Shown here: positions 42,170 to 52,558 of the stretch, in pieces
How the letters are laid out: every line of letters begins with the position of its first letter
How positions within the stretch are numbered: position 1 is the first letter of the stretch
DNA from: Candidatus Sulfopaludibacter sp. SbA3
GTDB lineage: Bacteria; Acidobacteriota; Terriglobia; Bryobacterales; Bryobacteraceae
DNA length: 64,000 nt
NCBI GenBank assembly: GCA_945893365.1
Contig: CAMDED010000005.1
Location: 1-64,000, forward strand
Direction: 5' to 3'
Notes under the pieces: generated by a model
Seen by the model: the letters and a program-made list of their open reading frames with translations, nothing else
The model's database searches: none
Told to the model about the DNA's origin: nothing
Program-made: the position numbers and the translations under genes

Positions 42170-45051
42170 TGCGAACCTCCGCCTGCCGTCTCCGCGCGCA
42201 CTTCCCGCTTCACCTGGTTCGACGGTGCGGGAGCCTTCTTCACCCCGCCCGCCGGCGCCTTGAGCGAAACGCTTTCATGATCGTGGATTGTTTGCCGCTC
42301 GTTATTATCTTCCGGACTTATCAAACGCCGCTTACCGGTAATCGATTGCGCCGACTCTTCGACTTTGAACCGCCGGAACAGGATCTCCTCACGGGCCGCT
42401 TTCTCCGCGTTACCCAGGCCGCGGTGGCACAGCATGGCCGTGTAATGCATCTGCACGTCCTCCGGATCGATCAGACACACACGATCCAGAATCTTGATCG
42501 CCTCCGCATACTCGCGTTTCAGAAACAGAATACGCGCGATCTGATTTAGCACCACGCGGTCCTTGGGGTATTTCGACTCGGTGGTGCGCAGCGAGGTGAG
42601 CGCGGCGTCATAGTCGCCGTCCGCCTTTTCTATGAGCCCCTTGAAATAGTAGATACGCCCAAGCTTCGGATCGGTCTCAAGAGCCTTCTTGATGAAAGGC
42701 TTGGCGGCTTCGGTCTCGCCTTCCTGGATCAACGCCCGCGCGACGTTCAACCAGCCATCCGCGTAGCCCGGCTCGGCCTCCGTCACCTTCCTGAACGCGA
42801 ACTCGGCGGCTTTCAGATCGCCCTGAAGGAGCAGGCCGATGCCCCAATCGTTCCATCTCTCCCGGTCCTTCTTCTCCGCAACCGGCTTCCACTGGGTCTC
42901 GCCGTCGCCGAGCGGGATCTCCGTCTTCGCTTCGGCCAGCGTAAGGATGGGAAGATTGGGGATTTCGTCCTTGATCTGTCCCGAGACGTTCTTCGGAATA
43001 TTCGCCTTATCGAACGAGTACTGGAGGCTGTTGTGATTCTTGCTCACCAGCGCCGCTTCGTCCTGGCCCGGTTTCGGCTGTCCGGCGTAGGCGAATTGCG
43101 TGTAATAGTGGGAGAACTTGCGGTAATTGAGTTTTGTCTCAAAGGTGATCGGTCCCTTCGCGTCCTTCGGAACCTTTATCCGGTAGTGGACCGTATCCGC
43201 CGCCCCGGGCTGGATCGCGCGAGCGTAGAGCACGCTGCGGGCCTGCCACGCGTTGCGCTTGTTGATCGGGTTGCCTTCGCCGTCAAGCTGATACGCCCGG
43301 TAAAAATGGGCGCCGGGTTCAACCGGGCCTTTCCCGCCGTCGTCCACTTGGCCGCTCCAGTAGATGATCTTGCCGGTCGCATCCTTGGCCTGCAATTCGA
43401 GCCAGATGTCGAACGAGTCAAGCGTGCCGCCCGGGAAGAAGTGCCCGATCTTCCGGGTGCGGACCACCACATCCACGCGCGCCTCGGAACCCGGCTTCAG
43501 ATGCACGCCGGACCTGTCGATGGGGGCTGCGATCTTGCCAACTTCGCGAATCAACACGGCGCCCGATTGCTCCGCTTCCTCGCCCACCGGCACGCTCGAC
43601 ATCAACTGCGGCCCTTCCGCCCCCGCCCGCCGGACCATCGCAGTCTGACCCGGCTGATCCTCGACCGGCGTTACAGCGAAGATGTCCACCGTAATGAAGC
43701 CGGATTTCAGGAATCGCTCCGTCGTGCCGAGCTGCGCGTGATCGCGGTTCGCCGTCGGTACGGCCATATTGGCCCCGGGGAACCGGTGCGAGTGAACTTC
43801 ACCTCCGCGATTGCCCGGATCGTTCGATTTCACGAGCGGCATATGGCATTCCCCGCAGGTCTGCCCTTTAGGCGGATAGTAGAACGACCGCGCGCCCTGC
43901 CCGAAGCCGCTCGCCTGCCAGTTGTCGTAATCGTTGAATCCGCGGAACCACCGATAGCTGTTTACCGGCACGTCGAGGTGGACCTTGTGACAGCTCGAGC
44001 AGAATTCGGAGGTGTCCAGCCGCATGAACGGCTTCATGAACGCCTGCTTGTGCGGGACCGGGTTCAGGAACGTAATGAAGTGGTCGAACGCGCGGATGTA
44101 CTTGTTCTTGCTGGTCGCGATCTCGTGCAGCGGCGGATATTCGATTGTGAATCCGCCGTTGCCCATCGAGCTGTCCACGTGGACGATCGAGTGGCACGAC
44201 GTGCAGGCGAGGCCCGCATGCGCCTCGGGAGTATCGATCTGATCCTTGATCGGCTTCTCGAAACGGCCGTTGAAGAACACCGCGTGATCGTGGCAGCCCG
44301 CGCACCACTTACTCGGTTGCGGCCCAACCACCGATTGCATGTACTCGATCGATTTCCGGTAGAACTGATTGTTGAACGAAGCGAAGTGGTGCATCGAGCT
44401 CTTCCACTGCTCAAAGATGTCTTTGTGGCAGGCGCCGCAAGCTTCCGAGTCCATGAAGAAGTTCGAGGGTATAATCCCGCCGACGTTCGTTTTCGCCGAT
44501 GACGGATGGAAAGGAGACTTCGGCCCGCCGCCTTCCTCAGCCATCGAAGTGGGAACGATCATCGGATTTCTGATCCGGTGCGAAGCATCCGGGAACACGC
44601 GGCGGAAGGCCGCGGTCGCCGCCGGGAACAGCACCAGCAGGATCATCGAATACTGAAACGCCGTCTTGAAAGTCGCCCAACCACCGCCGTGCTGCCGGGC
44701 CATCCGCCACACATAGGGGACGAGGCACACCACTCCGAAACCTGCCGAGGCAATGTGCGACCAAAGCACCCACTTGTAGTCGGTGGTGTTGCCTACCTTG
44801 ACCAGATACAGAGCCAGAACCGTCGAAATCGCGAAGAAGCCCGCACTGGCCGCTATGCCGCTTCGCAGGTCTTCCCTGTTGCGCAGCACGTAGAACAGCG
44901 CCAGCGCCAACACGACGCCCGACGCCAGGTGGTAGATGACGTTGGTGAAGTAGAAGATCGTAGGAGAGGAGAACGCGGCGATGTAGCTCGTGTTCACCAA
45001 CAGCACGATAAAGAAAATCCCAATCCACTTGAGCAAGTTCGAGTTTTTCAT
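42166..45051 (-). CDS. Membrane-anchored pentaheme cytochrome with TPR domain
   Basis: 961 aa. Residues 1-150 hold about four or five membrane helices. A periplasmic region with five CxxCH heme sites follows: CGACH (205-209), CAGCH, CTSCH, CSSCH and CGECH, with extra histidines that could be distal ligands. A beta-rich domain lies around 500-680, then three or more TPR-like helix pairs (about 740-870) and a charged, Pro/Lys-rich tail. It is probably an electron-transfer or oxidoreductase protein of the inner membrane facing the periplasm. It is one of two non-propeller anchors of the operon. The reaction is unknown. Confidence 0.85.
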   Translation of the reverse strand: MKNSNLLKWIGIFFIVLLVNTSYIAAFSSPTIFYFTNVIYHLASGVVLALALFYVLRNREDLRSGIAASAGFFAISTVLALYLVKVGNTTDYKWVLWSHIASAGFGVVCLVPYVWRMARQHGGGWATFKTAFQYSMILLVLFPAATAAFRRVFPDASHRIRNPMIVPTSMAEEGGGPKSPFHPSSAKTNVGGIIPSNFFMDSEACGACHKDIFEQWKSSMHHFASFNNQFYRKSIEYMQSVVGPQPSKWCAGCHDHAVFFNGRFEKPIKDQIDTPEAHAGLACTSCHSIVHVDSSMGNGGFTIEYPPLHEIATSKNKYIRAFDHFITFLNPVPHKQAFMKPFMRLDTSEFCSSCHKVHLDVPVNSYRWFRGFNDYDNWQASGFGQGARSFYYPPKGQTCGECHMPLVKSNDPGNRGGEVHSHRFPGANMAVPTANRDHAQLGTTERFLKSGFITVDIFAVTPVEDQPGQTAMVRRAGAEGPQLMSSVPVGEEAEQSGAVLIREVGKIAAPIDRSGVHLKPGSEARVDVVVRTRKIGHFFPGGTLDSFDIWLELQAKDATGKIIYWSGQVDDGGKGPVEPGAHFYRAYQLDGEGNPINKRNAWQARSVLYARAIQPGAADTVHYRIKVPKDAKGPITFETKLNYRKFSHYYTQFAYAGQPKPGQDEAALVSKNHNSLQYSFDKANIPKNVSGQIKDEIPNLPILTLAEAKTEIPLGDGETQWKPVAEKKDRERWNDWGIGLLLQGDLKAAEFAFRKVTEAEPGYADGWLNVARALIQEGETEAAKPFIKKALETDPKLGRIYYFKGLIEKADGDYDAALTSLRTTESKYPKDRVVLNQIARILFLKREYAEAIKILDRVCLIDPEDVQMHYTAMLCHRGLGNAEKAAREEILFRRFKVEESAQSITGKRRLISPEDNNERQTIHDHESVSLKAPAGGVKKAPAPSNQVKREVRAETAGGGSQ

Positions 45052-45118
45052 AGGTTGTCCATGCTAGCCCCAGGGAAGCCTCCGAACAATAATAGGAACA
45101 CACTAGATTCGCCGATTT

Positions 45119-48100
45119 TCACTTCCGGCGCTCCGCAAGCGGCCGCAGCAACCTCAACGCGGGCCGCGTATTGAACTCCTTCCGATACTCCGGCTGCGGA
45201 AAGCGTTCGTTCGCCGCATAAGGATACCCGGCCATGCCGTGGAACGGAAGCGGCTCCACGGTCTGAGAAAAAGCCGTGTTCGCGTCGCCGTCCTTTGCCC
45301 ATCCGTCCACGTAAAGCAGGAAATCCCGCTTCCAGCCGTCGGCTAGCGCCGGCAGCGAATCCGCGCGGTATGTCAAGCGAAGCTCGTCTCCCGATCCCAT
45401 CAGGACCATCCGGTCGTCCAACAGATTGAGCAATTCGCCGACATCGCCGTAACGGGTATATTTTCCCGGCGTCGGATTCCACATCGAACTGGGCATCCAC
45501 TTCGCGTAAAGGAAGCTTTCGGGCTGCTTGCGTTCGGGATGAATCACCGGCTTCGAGAATCCCCGGAACCGCAGCTCCGCCGTTCCGGCAGCCAGCTCGG
45601 TCAACTGCGTCCGGGGCGTCCCGGTCTCGCCGGTCAGGAAGATCTCGTCCCAGTAGACGCAGAGGTTGGTGACGATCCGCACCTCTCGCGAATCCGAAAG
45701 AAACCTGCCGGTCAGGTCCACCGCAATCGTTTTGGGTTTTCCGGCGGGAATCCCCATGTCGGAAATGACCGTTTGCCAACGGCCGGCCTTGTCTTTCACC
45801 TGCAGGTACGGGAATACCAGACCGTCTTTGCTCTCCTGAGACGCTCCCAGGAACGTGCTGCCATCGGCCCAATCCACCCACCCATTCAGGATCAGAACGG
45901 CCTTGTTGTCCACGGCGTGCCCGGTAAAATCGAGATCCACGTGGTGCAATTCGGCCACGCCGGAATAATCCCGCTTGAATCCGTCCGGATAAACGCGGTC
46001 GCGTTTCGCAATCCGCGCCAGCACGTCGCGGCCGCGATCGTCGCGCGCAGCGGTGGGATAGACGCGCTTCGAAGCTCCATACAGCCGGAACTCGGGAAAC
46101 GGAGGCGACTTGAACTTGTCGTTCGTGAAAATTTCGGTTTCCGCCGGGTGGTCCACCGCAATCAGTTTGATCTGATCGAGATAAGAAACTTCGCGCAGCT
46201 CTTCGGTGATCCGAATTTCGTACCGGCCGTTTTCAAGCTTGAGCGATTCTCCGGGAATCTGCACGTATTCGTCGTGATCGACCGGAAAATACTTGCCGTC
46301 GCCCGAACTCGCGCCCAGCGGCGCGACGCCCAAAACGTCCGTGATGAACTCGAACTCCTTGCCGTTCCAGGTGAAGATCATTGGGCAGGAGCCGGACAGA
46401 CGCTGCGCTTCCTTATAGGCGAAAGCCTTGCCGGCCGCTTGCTTCGGCTCGTTCTGGATCAGCCCGTTCGGCCACGTGATACGGACCGTGTCGGCCTCCT
46501 TGTACGTCCTAACGCCGAACACCAGAGGCACGCCCTCATAGATCTTCTTTTGATAGCGCGCGCCGGCTTTGACTTCCACTTCCGCGCCCGGCGCGAGCTT
46601 CATATTCTTCACACCGCTGAGCGCGATCCTGATCCACCCGTTCCTCGTCTCGGTCTCGTTACGCAGCAGCCACGCGGAGCCGTCCGCCGCGGCCAGGACC
46701 AGATCGGAGCGTCCGTCGGCGTCGAAATCGGCAGCCGCAATCGCGGCGCCTGCATGCTTCAAGGCCTTGACGGCGGCGAAGCCTCCGGCGCCCAGATTCC
46801 GGGAGACCCCTGTCACCGAGACCAGATCGGCGATCCCGCGATTTTCGAGATCCACAAAAGTCACCGGCCCTTTCGCGCCTGCTGGAGAGGCGCCGGCGGT
46901 GAGTTTTCCTTCGCGATTGGACACGAGTGTCATGCCCGAGGGCGCGCCGGCTACAAGATCCATCCAGCCGTCGTTGTCGGCATCCTGCGCCACAAGCGAG
47001 GTCGCGCCGGCGGGAATCGCGACTTGGGGAATGGCTTCGAACTTGCCCGCAAATTTGTCCCTATAGAGCACTCCGCCGCGGTCCGCATACGCGACCACCA
47101 GATCCGTGCCGTTCGTGTCCGCGATGAGCTCGTACTGAGTGCCCGCGGCCGCGTTGCCCTTGACGAAAGGGAAGTCCGCGGTCTGATCGCTGAACCCGGC
47201 TGCGCCATTGTTGCGGATGAGCGCCGAGTTTGCGCCCAGGAGAAAAAGATCCAGGTCGTAGTCGTGATCGTAGTCGAGCCAAACAGCCTTAGCGTACGCT
47301 CCCGCTGGAGGCTGCACCGCGTTCTTCTGAAAAACGCCTTTCTGATTCACAAACAGCGTGACTCCGGTCTTCGTCAACACGGTCAGGTCCGCAAGGCCGT
47401 CGTTATTGAAGTCCGCCGCCGTTACCGAAATCACGTCCTTCACTGTTGCCAGCGCCGGATTGTCCATCTTCGCCGCACCGCCCTTGAATATCTGAACGCC
47501 ATTGGCGCACCATACCGCCGCATCCGGCCGTCCGTCGCCGTCGGCGTCGAGAACCGTCACGCCCGCGGTCTTCGCGTCGAGCCCCTCGGCAAGCTTCTTT
47601 TCACTCCACTTCAATTCCGGACCGGCGCCCAAGTCCTCCTTTGAATTCGCCGCATCGAGCGTTTCATGGATCTCGGCGAAGAAACTCCATTCCAGATCCT
47701 CGGGAATGGCGGCCCCCGCCTGGCGTTTCTTGATCTCCTGGAATTCCTTCAGCTCGCGAGCCGCGTCCGCGGGACGGTTCGAGCCGCGATACGCGTTATA
47801 GAGCTGGAAATGCGGACCCGCAAGATTCGGATCGATCTTCGAAGCGATCTCGAACTGCTTCATCGCGGCGTCCGCTTTGCCGCCGAGCTTGTACAGCACG
47901 CCGAGGTTGTAGTGCGTCGCGGGCTCTTCCGGTTCGAGCTTGCTCATCTGCTCGAACTGCTGAATCGCCTTGTCGTACTCGGAGTCTTTCTTGTACTGCA
48001 CGCCCAGATTGAACCAGGTGTGAGGGATCTTCGGATCCTGCTTTTGCGCCTTCTCGATTTCCGCGACGCCCTCTTTCGTCTTGCCTGCGCGCAGCAGCGC

Positions 48101-48349
48101 AAGTCCGTAGTTCAGCCTTTCGCGCGCGGAGTCCGGGGCCATGTCGAGAGCCTTCTTAAACTCGTCGACGGCCTGAACCTGCGTCGTCGGATTCTCATAG
48201 AAAGCCTTGCCCAGGTTGCGGAGGTGCCAGAGGCGATCCGCCGCCGTACCACTCAGATCCGCGCCGCTCAGCAACAGGAGCGCGGCCGAACCCGTCGCCG
48301 CGGCAAGCACCCAGGGAAGGACGCCTTGGAATTTCGAAGGCCGCCTCAT
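45119..48349 (-). CDS. TPR plus VCBS-propeller protein (1076 aa)
   Basis: 1076 aa. A single membrane anchor (about 12-30) is followed by at least five TPR motifs (about 50-215; WFNLGVQYKKDSEYDKAIQQ and HYNLGVLYKLGGKADAAMKQ are clear). An FG-GAP/VCBS propeller follows (about 245-560; DADGDGRPDAAV, DFDADGRSDLVL), then an ASPIC-like part and a long unassigned C-terminal region rich in beta strands (about 640-1076) beginning GSCPMIFTWNGKEFEFITDV. The combination suggests a periplasmic scaffold that recruits other operon products through TPRs. It overlaps its upstream neighbour by 4 bp; a 67-bp gap precedes the cytochrome gene. Confidence 0.82.
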   Translation of the reverse strand: MRRPSKFQGVLPWVLAAATGSAALLLLSGADLSGTAADRLWHLRNLGKAFYENPTTQVQAVDEFKKALDMAPDSARERLNYGLALLRAGKTKEGVAEIEKAQKQDPKIPHTWFNLGVQYKKDSEYDKAIQQFEQMSKLEPEEPATHYNLGVLYKLGGKADAAMKQFEIASKIDPNLAGPHFQLYNAYRGSNRPADAARELKEFQEIKKRQAGAAIPEDLEWSFFAEIHETLDAANSKEDLGAGPELKWSEKKLAEGLDAKTAGVTVLDADGDGRPDAAVWCANGVQIFKGGAAKMDNPALATVKDVISVTAADFNNDGLADLTVLTKTGVTLFVNQKGVFQKNAVQPPAGAYAKAVWLDYDHDYDLDLFLLGANSALIRNNGAAGFSDQTADFPFVKGNAAAGTQYELIADTNGTDLVVAYADRGGVLYRDKFAGKFEAIPQVAIPAGATSLVAQDADNDGWMDLVAGAPSGMTLVSNREGKLTAGASPAGAKGPVTFVDLENRGIADLVSVTGVSRNLGAGGFAAVKALKHAGAAIAAADFDADGRSDLVLAAADGSAWLLRNETETRNGWIRIALSGVKNMKLAPGAEVEVKAGARYQKKIYEGVPLVFGVRTYKEADTVRITWPNGLIQNEPKQAAGKAFAYKEAQRLSGSCPMIFTWNGKEFEFITDVLGVAPLGASSGDGKYFPVDHDEYVQIPGESLKLENGRYEIRITEELREVSYLDQIKLIAVDHPAETEIFTNDKFKSPPFPEFRLYGASKRVYPTAARDDRGRDVLARIAKRDRVYPDGFKRDYSGVAELHHVDLDFTGHAVDNKAVLILNGWVDWADGSTFLGASQESKDGLVFPYLQVKDKAGRWQTVISDMGIPAGKPKTIAVDLTGRFLSDSREVRIVTNLCVYWDEIFLTGETGTPRTQLTELAAGTAELRFRGFSKPVIHPERKQPESFLYAKWMPSSMWNPTPGKYTRYGDVGELLNLLDDRMVLMGSGDELRLTYRADSLPALADGWKRDFLLYVDGWAKDGDANTAFSQTVEPLPFHGMAGYPYAANERFPQPEYRKEFNTRPALRLLRPLAERRK

Positions 48350-50082
48350 TTCTTGAGACCTTGCCCTTCGGTAACCAGGGAGATCCTGTTGACCGGAACG
48401 GAGATCTTCTCCACTTTCCCGCTCGGCCAGCGAACCTCGGCCGACTCGATCTTGGCCGCCTGTCCGATGCCGAAATGCAGGCGCTTCGAGCTCTGTCCGG
48501 AATAGCCGTTGCCGCCTTCCACTTCGCGGATCAACGTCTGCCCGCTCGAAGTCTTCAGTGTGACGCGCGCGCCTATCGCGTCACGGTTCGACTTCCCGGC
48601 GCCCGATCCAAATGCGCCGGTTAACTTCAGCTGCACCCAGTTCCCCGCCCCTTCCGTCTGGCTCCGGTACAGCAGCATCGGCTGGTCGGCATTGGTCTGA
48701 AAAATGTCGAGCCGGCCGTCGTTGTCGAAATCGCCCACCCCCAAGCCGCGTCCATCCAGGTCGTTATCGACGCCGGCCTCCGCTGAAATCTCCTTGAACG
48801 CCTGCGTGCCGAGGTTGCGGAACAACTTCTTCTTCTGATATCCGCTCCAGGTCATTTCGCCGATGTTCGGCCAGTTGCGCACATCGGTAAAATCGATCCC
48901 CGGTGTCGTGATCATATTGACCAGCACCGGAATGTAGTTGTCCTTGCTCGCCGACCGCAAACCGTTGACCACGAAAATGTCCTGCCAGCCGTCGTTATCG
49001 AAATCGCCGAACTTCGCCGCCCAGCCCCACAGAGTGGCGCAGGTGCCGGTTTCCTTCGAGAGGTCCGTGAACGTGCCGTCGCCGTTGTTGTGCCACAGCA
49101 TGTTGCACTCTTTCATGTATTCGTCGGTGATGTTGGTGACATAGATGTCGAGCAGTCCGTCGTTGTCATAGTCGGCGATGTCGGTGTTCATGCCCTTCTT
49201 CGTGTCGATTCCGATCGCGGCTTCCGTGGCGTCGCGAAACGTGCCGTTGCCGTTGTTGAAATAGATGCGGTCGGTGCCGTAGTCGCAGGCTAGATAGACA
49301 TCCTGGAGACCGTCGTTGTTCAGATCGCCGTGCCCGATATCGAGCGTCCAGCCGGTATGCTTCCCGAATCCGGCTTTTTCGGTGACCTCCGTGAAGCTCA
49401 TCCCGCCGTTGTTGCGCCACAATGTGACGCCGCCGCCGTTGATCGCGTTATCCAGATCGTTGGGAAGCACGTGAGGCGTCTTCAGATCGAGCAGGTTCTC
49501 GGGCTTAAAATAGTTGCCGAACATCAAATCGAGATAGCCGTCGTTATCGTAGTCGAACGCCACCGCGGAGATCGTGTTCCCGAACTTGTTCAGCCCGGAA
49601 ACCTTCGGATCCACCGGCTTGAATTTTCCGTCTCCCTCGTTGTGGTAGAGAATCGGCGTGCCGAAACGGCCGATGAGAAGATCCTGTTTCCCGTCGTTGT
49701 CGTAGTCGAACCAAAGCGCGTCGGCGACGATCGAAAGCGGGTCGTTCCCTTCCGCGACGCCGGCCTTCGCCGCAACGTCCGTGAAGTTGAAATTTCCGTC
49801 GTTGTGAAACAGGTGATTGAGCTTGCCCTTGTCGGAATCGGTCACGAAGACGTCGTCAAGGCCGTCGTTGTCGTAGTCGCCCACGGCGACGGCCGCCCCG
49901 CCCGAGGTGAACATTCGCAGCACGTCGGCGCTCTTTCCGTTGAACCGGCGCGTGTGGTGCGTAACCCTCACGCCGCTCTTCTCGCCCACTTCCTGGTAAC
50001 GGATCTTCGATAGCCCGCCGTTCCAGGCCCAAACGCCCAATGGCGCCAGTATCAATGCCCCAATCATGAGAGTTCGTTTCAC
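48346..50082 (-). CDS. CRTAC1-family secreted FG-GAP/ASPIC protein (578 aa)
   Basis: 578 aa from a GTG at 50082 overlapping the upstream TAG by one base. A signal anchor (MIGALILAPLGVWAWNGG) is followed by repeated FG-GAP loops (DYDNDGLDDVFV, DYDNDGKQDLLI, DYDNDGYLDLMF, DLNNDGLQDVYL, DYDNDGLLDIYV, DFDNDGWQDIFV) and an ASPIC/UnbV end with NRDAIGARVTLKT and LHFGIGQAAKIESAEVRWPS. It shares the DITDEYMKECNMLWHN-type segment with the 575-aa paralogue, so the two are close relatives. Calcium binding by the acidic loops is expected; ligand or substrate unknown. Confidence 0.88.
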   Translation of the reverse strand: MKRTLMIGALILAPLGVWAWNGGLSKIRYQEVGEKSGVRVTHHTRRFNGKSADVLRMFTSGGAAVAVGDYDNDGLDDVFVTDSDKGKLNHLFHNDGNFNFTDVAAKAGVAEGNDPLSIVADALWFDYDNDGKQDLLIGRFGTPILYHNEGDGKFKPVDPKVSGLNKFGNTISAVAFDYDNDGYLDLMFGNYFKPENLLDLKTPHVLPNDLDNAINGGGVTLWRNNGGMSFTEVTEKAGFGKHTGWTLDIGHGDLNNDGLQDVYLACDYGTDRIYFNNGNGTFRDATEAAIGIDTKKGMNTDIADYDNDGLLDIYVTNITDEYMKECNMLWHNNGDGTFTDLSKETGTCATLWGWAAKFGDFDNDGWQDIFVVNGLRSASKDNYIPVLVNMITTPGIDFTDVRNWPNIGEMTWSGYQKKKLFRNLGTQAFKEISAEAGVDNDLDGRGLGVGDFDNDGRLDIFQTNADQPMLLYRSQTEGAGNWVQLKLTGAFGSGAGKSNRDAIGARVTLKTSSGQTLIREVEGGNGYSGQSSKRLHFGIGQAAKIESAEVRWPSGKVEKISVPVNRISLVTEGQGLKK

Positions 50083-50834
50083 TAGTTTGTCCAGATCTCA
50101 ATGAGATTCGTATCCACGCGCTTGTTGGGATCGAGCACGTCGTCGATGTAGGCCTTCAGATCGTCGCCGTCCTTGGACAAGCGCGCTTTCAGGCCTGGAT
50201 TGTCCGGAAACAAGGAGAGCCCTTCCTTCCAGATCGCCTTTGCCTTCTCGATATTTTCCATTTTCCAGTAGCCGTCGCCAAGAGAAACGAAAGCTCGCGA
50301 ATGATAGCCCTTCTTCGCGCCGTCGGCCTTCTGAATCGCCATGGCTCTTTCCAGATCGGCCACGCCCAAATGAGCTCTCCCGAATACCTTTGGCCAATAC
50401 AAGTAACTGTTGCCGCGGGTGTAGAGAGCGATCCAACTCGGTTTGATCTCGATCGATTTCGTGAAAAATGAAAGCGCCGTGTTCGCAAGAATCACCTGCG
50501 TGATCGCACCCGAAGCGGGGATCTTGTCGACGTAAGCGAACCCGTAATTCAGAAATGCGCTTGAGGCGTTTTGATTGTCCGCGGTCAGTTTTTCAAAGAA
50601 TTTGATCGAGCGGTCGTACTCCTTCGCCTGGATCACGGCCTGGCGGTATTCGCTGCCGAATCGAATGTTGTCCGGCTCCGCCGATAGCGCCGATTCAAGC
50701 TTTCCGAGCGCGTTTGAGTAGTCCTTTGTGGCGAGAGCCTTCATTCCCGCCTGATAGTCGGCCTCGCCCGAAGCGGCAAACGCCGCGCCGGCCGCCAGTC
50801 CGGCAATCGCCAAACACCCGATCAGTTTCTTCAT
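50082..50834 (-). CDS. Secreted TPR-like protein (250 aa)
   Basis: 250 aa with a clear signal peptide (MKKLIGCLAIAGLAAGAAFA). The rest is helical, with TPR-like repeats: ADYQAGMKALATKDYSNALG, then EYDRSIKFFEKL, and a later SLGDGYWKMENIEKAKAIW. It lies between two CRTAC1 genes and is coupled to both (ATGA at 50831-50834, TAGTG at 50082). Within the operon it is the smallest soluble protein and may act as an adaptor for the propeller proteins. No enzyme motif is seen. Confidence 0.8.
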   Translation of the reverse strand: MKKLIGCLAIAGLAAGAAFAASGEADYQAGMKALATKDYSNALGKLESALSAEPDNIRFGSEYRQAVIQAKEYDRSIKFFEKLTADNQNASSAFLNYGFAYVDKIPASGAITQVILANTALSFFTKSIEIKPSWIALYTRGNSYLYWPKVFGRAHLGVADLERAMAIQKADGAKKGYHSRAFVSLGDGYWKMENIEKAKAIWKEGLSLFPDNPGLKARLSKDGDDLKAYIDDVLDPNKRVDTNLIEIWTN

Positions 50835-52558
50835 TTCCTGGTCGCCTTTGCCGTCAATACGGCCTTTTTCGAATCCCCTTCAGACACTTTGTAAATCCTG
50901 TCCACCGTCACTCCGGCCAGAACCTGCGTTGCGCCGGTAGGCCAGCGGATCTCAACCTTCTCGATCGCCGCCGTTCCGGCGAGACCGAAATGCACCCTTG
51001 CGCTGCTCTGACCGGCAAAGCTGTTCCCGCCGCTCACGTATCGCAGATAGGTCTTGCCGCCCGATGTCAAGCGGATCTGAGCGCCTACAGCCCCGCGATT
51101 CGACTTCGTGCCCTCGAGCAGGAACGAGACCCAGTGCGCCCCTGTGGGAATCGTGTTGCGGTAGAGGAACGGCTCGCCGTTCGCGTTCGCGACGAAGATA
51201 TCCAGCCGGCCGTCGTTGTCGAAGTCCGCAATGCCGACCCCGCGCCCGTCGCGAGTCGAGTCGAGGCCGTGCCTTCCAGCCTGATCTTTGAAAATCTGCC
51301 CCCGCTCATTGTGAAACAGCTTCTTCTTCTGATATCCGCTCAGGCTCTTGCTTCCCATGGGCGGCCAGTTGCGGGCGTCCGCGAAATCGATTCCAGGCTT
51401 GGTCACCATGGCGAAAATGTCGGGCACGTAACTGTCCTTGCCCGCCGAAACCCAGCCGTTCATCACGTACAGGTCCAGCCATCCGTCGTTATCGTAGTCG
51501 AAAAACTTCGCACCCCATCCCCAACCGGTGTCGTGCGTTCCGGTTTCCCGGCCGACGTCGGAAAACGTCATGTTTCCGTTGTTATGCCACATGAAGTTGC
51601 CTTTTCTCATGTAGTCGTCCGTGATGTTGGTGACGTAGATATCGAGACGCCCGTCGTTGTCGAAATCCCCGATATCAACGTTCATTCCCTTCTTCGTGTC
51701 GATCCCGATCGCGGATTCCGTCCGGTCCGTAAACGTTCCGTCGCCGTTGTTGACGAACAGCCGGTCGGTGCCGAAATCGGCCGCGACGTACAGGTCCTCG
51801 TCGCCATCGTTGTCCAGGTCGCCATGCCCCAAGTCAAGCGTCCAGCCGCTGACCTTGATGCCCACTTTCGCGCTTGCATCCGTAAACGTACCGTTCTTAT
51901 TGTTGTGGAAAACGGTAACGCCGCCCCCGTTATTCGCGGTTTCGAAGCTCTCCGGAAAAAAGCGCGGCGTCGCGGGATTGAAAAGGTCTACCGCTTGAAA
52001 ATAGTTCCCCACAAAGAGGTCGGCGTACCCGTCGCGGTCGTAGTCGAACGCGATCGCCGTAATCGAGTTCAAGTAACGCTTCAAACCGGCGGCGGCGGTC
52101 ACTTCCTTGAACTTGCCGCTGCCAAGATTCTCGAACAGCTGATTCTGTCCGAACCGCGCCACAAAAAGATCCGGCCGCCCGTCGTTATTGATGTCGAACC
52201 AGAGCGAGTCGGCGGAGGCGTTCTTCGAATCGTTGCCGTTTGACACGCCGGCGCCTTCGCCGGTGTCGGTGAACGTCAGATTGCCGTTGTTGTGGAAGAG
52301 GTGATTCTTCCCACCGACGCTCGAATCGGTGACAAACATGTCCTCGAAGCCGTCGCCATCGTAATCGGCCACCGCCACCGACGCGCCAAGCGCCGTATAG
52401 CCCGCCATGATATGCGCATAGGGATTCTCAAAAGAACGGTTCGTGTGCTTCGTCGCCACGCCCGCCTTCACCGTGATATCGTCAAACCACCGCTCGCTCA
52501 GAACCGCAGCGCCCAATCCGGCCGTCAACAACAACGCCGCAACCGTGAATGTTTTCAC
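50831..52558 (-). CDS. CRTAC1-family secreted FG-GAP/ASPIC protein (575 aa)
   Basis: 575 aa from a GTG at 52558 overlapping the previous stop (GTGA); a longer frame to 52672 would run over the neighbouring gene. Signal peptide VKTFTVAALLLTAGLGAAVL. The FG-GAP loops include DYDGDGFEDMFV, DINNDGRPDLFV, DYDRDGYADLFV, DLDNDGDEDLYV, DFDNDGRLDIYV and DYDNDGWLDLYV. The ASPIC/UnbV domain (NRGAVGAQIRLTS, ARVHFGLAGTAAIEKVEIRW) ends the protein. It is a close paralogue of the 578-aa protein downstream, with the same order of repeats, indicating duplication within the operon. Confidence 0.88.
   Translation of the reverse strand: MKTFTVAALLLTAGLGAAVLSERWFDDITVKAGVATKHTNRSFENPYAHIMAGYTALGASVAVADYDGDGFEDMFVTDSSVGGKNHLFHNNGNLTFTDTGEGAGVSNGNDSKNASADSLWFDINNDGRPDLFVARFGQNQLFENLGSGKFKEVTAAAGLKRYLNSITAIAFDYDRDGYADLFVGNYFQAVDLFNPATPRFFPESFETANNGGGVTVFHNNKNGTFTDASAKVGIKVSGWTLDLGHGDLDNDGDEDLYVAADFGTDRLFVNNGDGTFTDRTESAIGIDTKKGMNVDIGDFDNDGRLDIYVTNITDDYMRKGNFMWHNNGNMTFSDVGRETGTHDTGWGWGAKFFDYDNDGWLDLYVMNGWVSAGKDSYVPDIFAMVTKPGIDFADARNWPPMGSKSLSGYQKKKLFHNERGQIFKDQAGRHGLDSTRDGRGVGIADFDNDGRLDIFVANANGEPFLYRNTIPTGAHWVSFLLEGTKSNRGAVGAQIRLTSGGKTYLRYVSGGNSFAGQSSARVHFGLAGTAAIEKVEIRWPTGATQVLAGVTVDRIYKVSEGDSKKAVLTAKATRK

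Noticed and set aside
45539-47644. 701-aa plus-strand open frame
   Set aside because: It lies opposite the TPR/VCBS protein gene and is Arg/Val-rich shadow sequence without recognisable motifs.
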